DNA of 29,886 nucleotides from a virus, in the IMG/VR virus record IMGVR_UViG_3300046665_000413, positions 1-29,886 of that record; one strand, 5' to 3'. Shown here piece by piece: positions 1 through 4,741 of this stretch. Below the pieces are notes generated by a model. That model was not told the origin of the DNA. It searched no databases and saw only the letters and a list, made by a program, of their open reading frames with translations. The position numbers and the translations under genes are program-made. Position 1 is the stretch's first letter. Every line of letters starts with the position of its first letter.

Positions 1-135
1 GAAGGCTTCGCTCTAATCGAAGACAATCAGGGTAAGTACCTGGTGACAAAAGAAAGTCCCGAAATCACAGAACTAGAATTTCCTCGGTGTTGGTTGACCG
101 ATGCGAATCGTGATAGACTTTCAATGTTGACTTAA
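1..135 (+). CDS. C-terminal end of an unrecognised protein (5' truncated by window edge)
   Basis: Frame 1 is open from the first base to a TAA at 133-135 and gives 44 residues beginning EGFALIEDNQGKYLV and ending NRDRLSMLT. The start lies outside the window. The stretch is polar and ordinary in composition, with no motif I recognise. It is the last protein-coding sequence before about 1.9 kb of RNA-like, gene-free DNA, and it runs in the same direction as the RNA array. A minus-strand reading frame covers the same bases, but it extends into clearly hairpin-rich noncoding sequence, so I prefer this plus-strand tail. Confidence 0.6.
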   Translation, partial: EGFALIEDNQGKYLVTKESPEITELEFPRCWLTDANRDRLSMLT

Positions 136-678
136 GCTTTGCGTGGTGGCGAGTAGAGCGTTTCTCCTTCCCTGGACTAAGCAACCCGGGGTTCTCTGCA
201 GAATTGCTTAACCCCTTCTGGGGCATGATGAAGTATAATGTAACGACAACGTTACTAGAAGTAATGAAACATTCTTCGAAGTTGTCTTCGCCTACGGCGA
301 ACCCCAGGGACCGAGATGCTCTGGGGTACGACATCCCAGCTCGAACTTATACTTAACTATATTGAAGAGCTGCAGGTCTCGTGACATCAATACCGCATGA
401 GTTCATCATGAACACGGCCTTCGGGTCGCACAGAGTTTGAAGTATCAAACTGGTTTAAAATTTGCCGCCTAGGTTGATAGCCAGGGAGGGTAATCAAGGC
501 CAGAGAGTATCTGAAACAGTGCTCTACGTTGCTCTTGCCAAAAGCAAAAGCAAAATCTTTACCCAGCTGGGGCTGGGTAAAACTAATTCTGAGCTTAGAT
601 GTTACCGACGGGTCTCATCCTAACTTAGGTTAATTAGTATTAACCAGGTTGGTTCTGCACAGAATGTGTTCAAGCTAC
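136..678 (+). ncRNA. Gene-free, hairpin-dense stretch: candidate large structured RNA
   Basis: No credible gene lies here. The sequence is packed with near-perfect hairpins: CCCC-TTCT-GGGG (212-223), GTAACG-ACAA-CGTTAC (240-255), TTCGCC-TAC-GGCGAA (287-301), CCCCAG/CTGGGG (302-307 with 321-326), GTTCA/TGAAC (401-413), CGGCC-TTCG-GGTCG (415-428), GTTTGA-AGTA-TCAAAC (435-450), a 10-bp stem with one mismatch (529-538 with 544-553), TTACCCAG/CTGGGTAA (559-580) and GGTTAAT/ATTAACC (628-645). This density, with GNRA- and UUCG-like loops, suggests a folded RNA rather than a leader. Its position next to tRNA-like and Y-like RNAs in a phage recalls the large ornate GOLLD and ROOL classes, but I cannot assign it to either. 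Boundaries are arbitrary: the stop codon on the left, the first Y-like module on the right. Confidence 0.5.
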
Positions 679-734
679 GAGAGCCGCCGAACTGGATTAT
701 CGGCCAAAAATCTTCCAGTTCAATATTCGCTTTC
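679..734 (+). ncRNA. Y RNA-like module 0 (short, promoter-distal)
   Basis: An outer stem GAGAGC (679-684) pairs with GCTTTC (729-734) through one G-U. CCG follows at 684-686, then a perfect 8-bp second stem GAACTGGA (689-696) with TCCAGTTC (714-721). TTATC directly follows that stem (697-701). This is the Ro60-binding layout of Y RNAs, but the usual CTTTG before the 3' strand is missing. It lies upstream of the promoter at 752-760, so it would belong to the transcript of the preceding structured region. It is the weakest of the eight modules. Confidence 0.55.
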
Positions 735-751
735 AATAATTTAGAAGTTAA

Positions 752-760
752 TGGTATAAT
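752..760 (+). promoter_or_regulatory. Extended -10 promoter for the Y RNA array
   Basis: TGGTATAAT is a perfect sigma-70 -10 hexamer (755-760) with the TGn extension. It ends 7 nt before the first base of the outer stem of Y module 1 (768), which is where transcription should begin. No good -35 hexamer is visible at 17 nt, as is acceptable for extended -10 promoters. Initiation here would give Y module 1 an exact 5' end. Confidence 0.65.
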
Positions 761-767
761 AGATTTA

Positions 768-831
768 GTGAGCCGTTCTTATGTTGGGTTATCAATTGGT
801 GATTACTCCCCGGCATTACTCTTTTGCTCAC
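768..831 (+). ncRNA. Y RNA-like module 1 (minimal, 64 nt)
   Basis: The outer stem GTGAGC (768-773) pairs perfectly with GCTCAC (826-831). CCG sits at 773-775, and the second stem runs 781-788 with 809-816 (8 bp, two G-U). TTATC (789-793) follows immediately, and CTTTTG precedes the 3' outer strand. Human Y1 has the same order: CCGA, a stem, GAGTTATCT, and ACTTG before the closing strand. The loop is about 20 nt with no tRNA-like domain. Module 5 shares the identical outer stem, so the two look like copies. The probable partner is the Ro60 protein encoded at 2074-3705. Confidence 0.8.
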
Positions 832-850
832 TCACGCTTTAATCCTCGTA

Positions 851-881
851 TTGATTCTAAAGAGTCAGTACCTGATTTAAA
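851..881 (+). promoter_or_regulatory. Possible second promoter in the long 832-885 spacer
   Basis: The 54-nt spacer before Y module 2 is much longer than the other linkers. It contains TTGATT (851-856) and, 19 nt on, TTTAAA (876-881) preceded by TGA, a weak extended -10. Initiation about 7 nt later would fall at the start of the module 2 outer stem (886). The hexamers are poor matches, so this is a suggestion only. Confidence 0.25.
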
Positions 882-885
882 GTTT

Positions 886-1016
886 ATGGACCGATAGAAT
901 GGGTTATCTAACTCCAAGACGCAAATACAGGTTCGAGTCCTGTACTCCGCTTCTGTTGCGGAGTTCATCTAATTGGCAGGATGGCGACTCCTGATTCCAT
1001 TCGATTACTTGTCCAT
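886..1016 (+). ncRNA. YrlA-like Y RNA with circularly permuted tRNA-like domain (module 2)
   Basis: The outer stem ATGGAC (886-891) pairs perfectly with GTCCAT (1011-1016). CCG is at 891-893, the second stem GAATGG (897-902) pairs with CCATTC (997-1002), TTATC is at 904-908, and ACTTG precedes the 3' strand as in human Y RNAs. Inside is a tRNA body read in permuted order. The T arm is ACAGG, loop TTCGAGT, CCTGT (927-943). The 3' acceptor strand ACTCCGC (944-950) is joined by a 7-nt loop (951-957) to its perfect 5' partner GCGGAGT (958-964). A D arm follows, ATCT/GGAT (967-982), with TTGG in the loop. The open anticodon end joins the Y stem. No CCA is encoded. This matches bacterial YrlA RNAs, in which a tRNA-like domain is tethered to the Ro60-binding stem. 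Confidence 0.85.
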
Positions 1017-1025
1017 CCCTCTTTC

Positions 1026-1089
1026 ACGGGCCGTTAGAATATCGATTATCTATCTTACAGGCAAACTCGATATTCACTTCTTTGCCCGT
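1026..1089 (+). ncRNA. Y RNA-like module 3 (minimal, 64 nt)
   Basis: The outer stem ACGGGC (1026-1031) pairs perfectly with GCCCGT (1084-1089). CCG is at 1031-1033. A perfect 9-bp second stem GAATATCGA (1037-1045) pairs with TCGATATTC (1067-1075). TTATC (1046-1050) opens the loop, and CTTTG precedes the closing strand. The stems differ in sequence from modules 1 and 5 but pair equally well, which is covariation-like evidence that structure is selected. Spacers of 9 and 10 nt separate it from its neighbours. Confidence 0.8.
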
Positions 1090-1099
1090 TTCAAGTTTC

Positions 1100-1269
1100 A
1101 AACGAACCGAACGTACTAAGGGTTATCTACTTCGACTAGTTAGAACGAAAGCATTACGTAGTTTCTGGAAACAGAATAGTGCCTGAGTCTAATACTGCTA
1201 TACTCTGCTTGAGCTAAAGCTATTGTGGGATGAACTCCCATATCTCCCTTGTCAATCACTTGTTCGTTT
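1100..1269 (+). ncRNA. Y RNA-like module 4 with a distinct 120-nt insert
   Basis: The outer stem AAACGAAC (1100-1107) pairs perfectly with GTTCGTTT (1262-1269). CCG is at 1107-1109, the second stem AAGGG (1118-1122) pairs with CCCTT (1246-1250), TTATC is at 1123-1127, and CACTTG precedes the 3' strand exactly as in human Y RNAs. The insert is not an obvious tRNA mimic. It has a hairpin GCATTA/TAGTGC (1151-1156 with 1177-1182) that contains TTCTG-GAAA-CAGAA (1163-1176), and another, TGGGA/TCCCA (1226-1240). The stretch 1183-1225 may form the rest of a junction. No GTTCRA-type T loop is present. Confidence 0.7.
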
Positions 1270-1278
1270 TTTCAGTTT

Positions 1279-1341
1279 GTGAGCCGTTTAGAATTGGGTT
1301 ATCCTTTTAAGATACTCCCCCAGTTCATTTCTTTTGCTCAC
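1279..1341 (+). ncRNA. Y RNA-like module 5 (minimal, 63 nt)
   Basis: The outer stem GTGAGC (1279-1284) with GCTCAC (1336-1341) is identical to module 1, as is the following CCGTT. The second stem GAATTGGG (1291-1298) pairs with 1319-1326 (8 bp, one G-U). TTATC is at 1299-1303, and CTTTTG precedes the 3' strand. The loop differs from module 1, so this is a diverged duplicate rather than a recent copy. Linkers of 9 nt lie on each side. Confidence 0.8.
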
Positions 1342-1350
1342 TTCAATTTT

Positions 1351-1480
1351 ACGGACCGTTAGTATTAGGTTATCTACTTTTGGGAAGTCGGGACGTTGGT
1401 TCGAATCCAACTGCAGCCTTGAGGGTTGTATAGCTTAGTGGATAGAGCACGTAACATTTCCTAGTACGCCTTTTGTCCGT
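1351..1480 (+). ncRNA. YrlA-like Y RNA with circularly permuted tRNA-like domain (module 6)
   Basis: The outer stem ACGGAC (1351-1356) pairs with GTCCGT (1475-1480). CCG is at 1356-1358, and the second stem runs 1362-1369 with 1460-1467 (8 bp, one G-U). TTATC is at 1370-1374, and CTTTTG precedes the 3' strand. The permuted tRNA body has a T arm GTTGG, loop TTCGAAT, CCAAC (1395-1411). The 3' acceptor strand TGCAGCC (1412-1418) is linked by TTGAG to the 5' strand GGTTGTA (1424-1430; 7 bp with G-U pairs). The D arm GCTT/GAGC (1433-1448) has the loop AGTGGATA containing the conserved GG. T and D arms match canonical tRNA consensus, but there is no anticodon arm and no CCA. It is the second clear YrlA-type module here and is only distantly similar in sequence to module 2. 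Confidence 0.85.
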
Positions 1481-1493
1481 TTCAGTTTTAAAT

Positions 1494-1609
1494 ACAGAGC
1501 CGCTTTAATTAGATTATCTTCTCCTATATCGAAGGACTGCCCAGAGGGGGCTCTCGAAAGAGACGGGTTCGACTCCCAGTCTAAACATCTAGTTATACCT
1601 TTGTTCTGT
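1494..1609 (+). ncRNA. Y RNA-like module 7 with a non-permuted mini-cloverleaf
   Basis: The outer stem ACAGAGC (1494-1500) pairs with GTTCTGT (1603-1609), one G-U. CCG is at 1500-1502, and the second stem TAATTAGA (1506-1513) pairs with TCTAGTTA (1588-1595). TTATC is at 1514-1518, and CTTTG precedes the 3' strand. The insert folds as a contiguous four-way junction: acceptor-like stem GGACT (1534-1538) with AGTCT (1578-1582), hairpin GCCC-AGAGG-GGGC (1539-1551), hairpin TCTC-GAAA-GAGA (1552-1563), and a T-like arm GGG-TTCGACT-CCC (1565-1577). Unlike modules 2 and 6, the tRNA mimic here is attached through its acceptor stem, not its anticodon arm. Confidence 0.7.
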
Positions 1610-1992
1610 TTCCCATGACCTTTCGTATTTTGCTTTGAAGTTTGAAAGTAACCATAGAGTAACTCTGTGGGTTTATCTTTCTCCGACGTACGTTGCGTAC
1701 TACAAGGTTCCGCTGCGCTACACCATGTACTACTCCACTCCCTTCGGAGATCTGGCCAGGAGACATCCCAGCCATGAGGTCAGGTCATGACCGCAGTACT
1801 CGCATTAGACTTACGTATCAAAGCAGTTTAGATTGCTGGCTTAGAGTAACTCTAAGTTATAGCTTTCCGCCCAGTGTCGGCTTCGCCTCTACTGGAGCGG
1901 AGATGATGAAGGAGGATCTGCTTCACCAGGGCCCTGGGTAACCAGGATCCCAGTTCACCTCCAACATCGCATGTGGTAAGTTAGCAGTACAC
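1610..1992 (+). ncRNA. Structured, gene-free tail of the Y RNA transcript
   Basis: No convincing gene is present; the open frames on both strands cross strong hairpins. Visible stems: CCATAGAG-TAA-CTCTGTGG (1652-1670), flanked by GAAAG (1644-1648) and CTTTC (1677-1681); CTTAGAG-TAA-CTCTAAG (1840-1856); CCGC-CCAGT/ACTGG-GCGG (1867-1900, capped by GGC-TTC-GCC); and GGAGG/CCTCC (1911-1915 with 1958-1962) enclosing CCTGG-GTAA-CCAGG (1933-1946). The first two hairpins share the same apical 11-mer AGAGTAACTCT. The region ends at an intrinsic terminator, so it is probably a further noncoding RNA or the 3' part of the array transcript. The Y signature (CCG...TTATC) is not repeated here. Confidence 0.45.
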
Positions 1993-2032
1993 GAAGGCCT
2001 GTTTCCAACCCGGATTCAGGCCTTCTTTTTTT
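1993..2032 (+). terminator. Strong intrinsic terminator ending the RNA region
   Basis: A perfect 9-bp stem GAAGGCCTG (1993-2001) with CAGGCCTTC (2017-2025) is followed by seven T residues (2026-2032). It lies between the RNA array and the Ro60 ribosome-binding site, so Ro60 expression needs read-through or a promoter I cannot see. Confidence 0.9.
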
Positions 2033-2073
2033 AGTGTTTTAAAACTTTGTTCCCAATCCAAAAGGAGCCTCAA

Positions 2074-3705
2074 ATGTCTTTCAATACCCTCGCAAAGAAT
2101 ACGAATACCCGAGTAGCAGCACGTACCACACCGCAGAACAAGCCTGCTGGCAATGCACCTGTAGCACAGGTTAAGAACAACGCTGGTGGCTTTGTGTTTG
2201 AGATCTCTGGCATTCAAAAGCTGGATCGATTCCTCATCATCGGCACGAGCGGCGGTACGTTCTATGCTAACGAAAAGGATCTCACGAAGCAGAACACTGA
2301 CGAGATCGTGGCTCTGATCAAGGCTAACGGCAAGGTTGTGGTTGACCGTGTGGTTGAGATCAGCCAAGCCGGTCGTGCCAAGAACAATGACTATGCGCTT
2401 CTGGTCATGGCTCTGGTCTTCACCCACGGCGATGTTGCAACCAAGATGTATGCAAAGGATAAGTTGAACCTCGTGGCTCGTACTGGCACGCACTTCATGC
2501 ACTTCGTTGCATTCTCAAATGGGATGCGAGGTTGGGGCCGTTCGCTTAAGAGCGTAGTTCAGAACTGGTATTCCTCGAAGGATACCGATAAGCTGGCATT
2601 CCAGATCGTGAAGTACAAGCAACGTGACGGCTGGTCCCACAAGGACATCATGCGTCTGGCTCACGTTAAGCCTGGTACTGATCCGGTTCGTCAGAACCTG
2701 TACAAGTTCATCAACAAGGGTTCAGAGTCGCTGACGCAAGGTGACCTCGTGCCTCAACTTCTGATTGCTGCAGAGCAAGCCAAGACTGCAGATACGAAGA
2801 CGTTGATCAAGCTGATCCAGGATTTCAAGCTCACGCACGAAATGATCCCGAATGAGCAAAAGAATGACCCGAAGGTTTGGGAAGCTCTCGTGCCTCACAT
2901 GGGTCTGGGTGCGCTGGTTCGTAACCTGAACAAGCTCACGGCAGTTGGTCTGATCAAGCCTTTCTCGGAAACGAGCAAGATTGTCAGTGTCAAGCTTCAT
3001 GACGTAGAAGCAATTCGTCGTGAACGCCTACATCCTATGTCCATTATCGTAGCCCAAAAGGTTTACGCAAAGGGTCAGGGGGATAAGGGTTCGCTTGTAT
3101 GGTCACCTGCACGCAACATCGTGTCGGATCTGGAAGATGCGTTCTATGTTTCGTTTGAAGCAGTAGAACCGTCCGGTAAGAACATTCTTCTTGCTCTGGA
3201 CGTATCTGGTTCGATGAGCTGTGCAATCCCCGGAGCGCCACTGTTGAGCTGTGCTGAAGGCACTGCAATCATGGCAATGGTCACAGCTCGTACTGAGCCT
3301 TGGACCGAAATCCGTGGTTTCACGAGCGGTAGGAATGGCTTCAAGGATCTGGGTATCACGAAGAACGATACCTTGGCTACAGCTTGCAGCAAGGTCCGCG
3401 ACAATAACTTCGGTGGAACGAACTGTGCACTGCCGTTCGAGTATGCGCTTCAAAACAAGTGGGACGTGGATGCTGTCTGTGTTTACACGGATAATGAAAC
3501 GTGGTCTGGTGGCCAACACGTGTTCCAAGCAGCACGCAAGTACCGTCAAGGTATGAACAAGCCTGAAGCTAAGCTTATCACTGTTGGTATGGCAGTGAAC
3601 AACTTCAGCATTGCTGACCCGACTGACCGCAATATGCTGGACGTGGTTGGTTTCGATACGGCAACTCCGAGGTTCATTTCGGAATTTGTGGCTGGCAACC
3701 TGTAA
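2074..3705 (+). CDS. Ro60/TROVE-domain RNA-binding protein
   Basis: This is the phage homologue of Ro60/Rsr, a ring-shaped RNP protein that binds Y RNAs on its outer surface and misfolded RNA ends in its central hole. In bacteria it can tether to the exonuclease PNPase through a Y RNA. The protein is 543 aa, close to human Ro60 at 538. The TROVE HEAT-repeat region covers about 40-360 and includes the family signature GWGRSLKSVVQNWY (153-166) and KYKQRDGWSHKDIMRLAH (180-197). The VWA-like C-terminal domain has an intact MIDAS: D376-x-S378-x-S380 in DVSGS, T449 in GGTN and D473 in YTDNE. I chose the ATG at 2074 because AAAAGGAG lies 6 nt upstream; an in-frame upstream TTG at 2047 lacks such a site. 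The eight Y-like modules upstream are its likely ligands. Confidence 0.95.
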   Translation: MSFNTLAKNTNTRVAARTTPQNKPAGNAPVAQVKNNAGGFVFEISGIQKLDRFLIIGTSGGTFYANEKDLTKQNTDEIVALIKANGKVVVDRVVEISQAGRAKNNDYALLVMALVFTHGDVATKMYAKDKLNLVARTGTHFMHFVAFSNGMRGWGRSLKSVVQNWYSSKDTDKLAFQIVKYKQRDGWSHKDIMRLAHVKPGTDPVRQNLYKFINKGSESLTQGDLVPQLLIAAEQAKTADTKTLIKLIQDFKLTHEMIPNEQKNDPKVWEALVPHMGLGALVRNLNKLTAVGLIKPFSETSKIVSVKLHDVEAIRRERLHPMSIIVAQKVYAKGQGDKGSLVWSPARNIVSDLEDAFYVSFEAVEPSGKNILLALDVSGSMSCAIPGAPLLSCAEGTAIMAMVTARTEPWTEIRGFTSGRNGFKDLGITKNDTLATACSKVRDNNFGGTNCALPFEYALQNKWDVDAVCVYTDNETWSGGQHVFQAARKYRQGMNKPEAKLITVGMAVNNFSIADPTDRNMLDVVGFDTATPRFISEFVAGNL

Positions 3706-3728
3706 GTTGTAAGGTTGTAGTAAGTAAG

Positions 3729-3754
3729 AGCCGGGTTTCGATCCGGCTTTTTTT
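3729..3754 (+). terminator. Intrinsic terminator after the Ro60 gene
   Basis: AGCCGG (3729-3734) pairs with CCGGCT (3743-3748), followed by a run of T residues (3748-3754). It closes the Ro60 transcript 24 nt after the stop codon and separates it from the palindromic region. Confidence 0.85.
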
Positions 3755-3765
3755 AGCTTCTGGAG

Positions 3766-4324
3766 AAAAAACTGGACACATGTCCAAAAAACTGGACAAG
3801 TCCGTTTTTTACTTTTCCTTTTAAATCAAGGACTTACAGAGGGTGTGTCCAGTGTGTCCAATTTCTCTAAAAAAAACTGGACAGCTGAAACCATTGCTGC
3901 ATAAGGCTTAGAGCCAGATTGTCCAGTTTTTTTGCCTTTTTTCCAAAAACCATACCTCACTTTCTTTTTGACTAAATAAAAAACAAAAAAGGAAAAACAT
4001 AGGGTTCACCCTAACAGTCCAGGAATATGGGGGTACTATATATATATTTATATTTGAACTTTTAAAAAAATATATTTATATATAAGAGAGTGTTTTCCTT
4101 TTTGGTAAGTTTTTTATTTCTAATAGAAAGTGAGGTATGGTTTTTGGAAAAACACGAAAAAAACTGGACAAAATCGCTGTGAGCCTTATAAACAAAGGCT
4201 TAGAGCCTGTCCAGTTTTTTATTTGGAAATTGGACAAACTGGACAGCAATGCTATAACTCATTGTTTTATATATGTTTTCACGTTTCATAGAAAACGGAC
4301 ATTTCTGGACATGTGTCCAGTTTC
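3766..4324. repeat. 559-nt imperfect palindrome with CTGGACA heptamers; candidate origin or operator array
   Basis: The whole intergenic region is an inverted repeat centred at 4045. The best arms are 25 bp and perfect: 3941-3965, starting TTCCAAAAACCATACC, with 4125-4149. Similarity continues outward to TGGACACATGTCCA (3773-3786) and CTGGACATGTGTCCAG (4305-4320). CTGGACA or its complement occurs at 3772, 3792, 3845, 3877, 3920, 4164, 4208, 4239, 4305 and 4314, with close variants between, often beside A or T runs. The centre (about 4035-4085) is almost pure A/T. Iterons around an AT-rich core suggest a replication origin; a partition site, an operator array or a MITE-like element are alternatives. 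No gene here is credible. Confidence 0.75.
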
Positions 4325-4335
4325 TTGTGATTCCT

Positions 4336-4344
4336 TGGTATAAG
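4336..4344 (+). promoter_or_regulatory. Extended -10 promoter for the metabolic operon
   Basis: TGGTATAAG resembles the TGGTATAAT of the Y RNA promoter and lies 24 nt upstream of the deaminase ATG, at the outer edge of the palindrome. No clear -35 is seen. It is placed to drive the tightly packed operon 4369-9719 and could be regulated by whatever binds the adjacent CTGGACA sites. Confidence 0.4.
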
Positions 4345-4368
4345 AGGGACGTACAGTAGGGGTAAACC

Positions 4369-4737
4369 ATGAATAGTAGACTGATAGATAAACTTAAAAG
4401 GTTGGCCCTTGACTCAGCTCAACCTGAAACTGGTAGGTATCGGATAGCAGCAGCAGTCCTTGATCGCAAGGGTAAAATTTTAGCCACTGGAACTAACTCA
4501 TACGTTAAGACCCATCCTCTTCAAGCTGAATACGCTAAGAAGACTGGCAACGGTCATCGTCACTGGCTACATGCTGAGATAGCTGCTTTAGTGAAAGTAA
4601 AGAATGGACTACCTGCCAAGATAGTAGTCGTGAGGGTTGGCAACGCTGGTGAACTAAGACTGGCTAAGCCCTGCTCCGTATGTGAGATGGCTATCAAACA
4701 GGCAGGAATTGAATCAATAGAATATACGGTAGGTTAA
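4369..4737 (+). CDS. Zinc-dependent deaminase of the cytidine/dCMP deaminase fold
   Basis: The 122-aa protein has the hallmark zinc site of the cytidine deaminase superfamily: H68-A-E70, with E as proton shuttle, and P101-C102-S-V-C105. Spacing and length fit a minimal single-domain deaminase. N-terminal strands (YRIAAAVLDRKGKILATGTN, 24-43) match the usual beta hairpin. The substrate cannot be read from sequence; free cytidine, dCMP or another nucleobase are possible, and a dUTPase in the same operon supports a role in making dUMP for thymidylate synthesis. It is first in the operon, downstream of the extended -10 at 4336-4344. The ribosome-binding site is weak (AGGGGT). Confidence 0.8.
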   Translation: MNSRLIDKLKRLALDSAQPETGRYRIAAAVLDRKGKILATGTNSYVKTHPLQAEYAKKTGNGHRHWLHAEIAALVKVKNGLPAKIVVVRVGNAGELRLAKPCSVCEMAIKQAGIESIEYTVG

Positions 4738-4741
4738 AGAG

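Noticed and set aside
234-239. TATAAT as a promoter inside the structured region
   Set aside because: No TG extension, no -35 at 16-18 nt, and it lies between two hairpins; chance match cannot be excluded.
65-334. 89-aa minus-strand reading frame at the left edge
   Set aside because: It spans the plus-strand gene tail and then the hairpin-rich RNA region; its sequence has no domain character.
832-885. A ninth Y module in the long spacer
   Set aside because: It lacks CCG...TTATC and paired outer stems; promoter-like hexamers are a better, though weak, explanation.
1395-1450. Ordinary tRNA gene (canonical T and D arms present)
   Set aside because: The order is T arm, acceptor, D arm with no anticodon loop, and both ends pair into a Y-type stem, so it is a tRNA mimic and not a functional tRNA gene.
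679-1609. CRISPR-like repeat array
   Set aside because: Repeat units differ in sequence and length (56-170 nt), and only paired structure and short motifs are shared; there are no identical direct repeats with spacers.
1693-1941. 82-aa plus-strand reading frame
   Set aside because: It crosses several strong hairpins and ends just before an intrinsic terminator; composition is low-quality and no ribosome-binding site is seen. The antisense frame over 1981-2502 is likewise a shadow of Ro60.
3949-4140. Insertion sequence with terminal inverted repeats
   Set aside because: Inverted arms are clear, but no transposase frame lies between them and I could not identify a flanking target duplication.
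4137-4343. 68-aa plus-strand frame in the palindrome
   Set aside because: It is translated from repeat and A/T-rich sequence, overlaps the operon promoter and has no ribosome-binding site.
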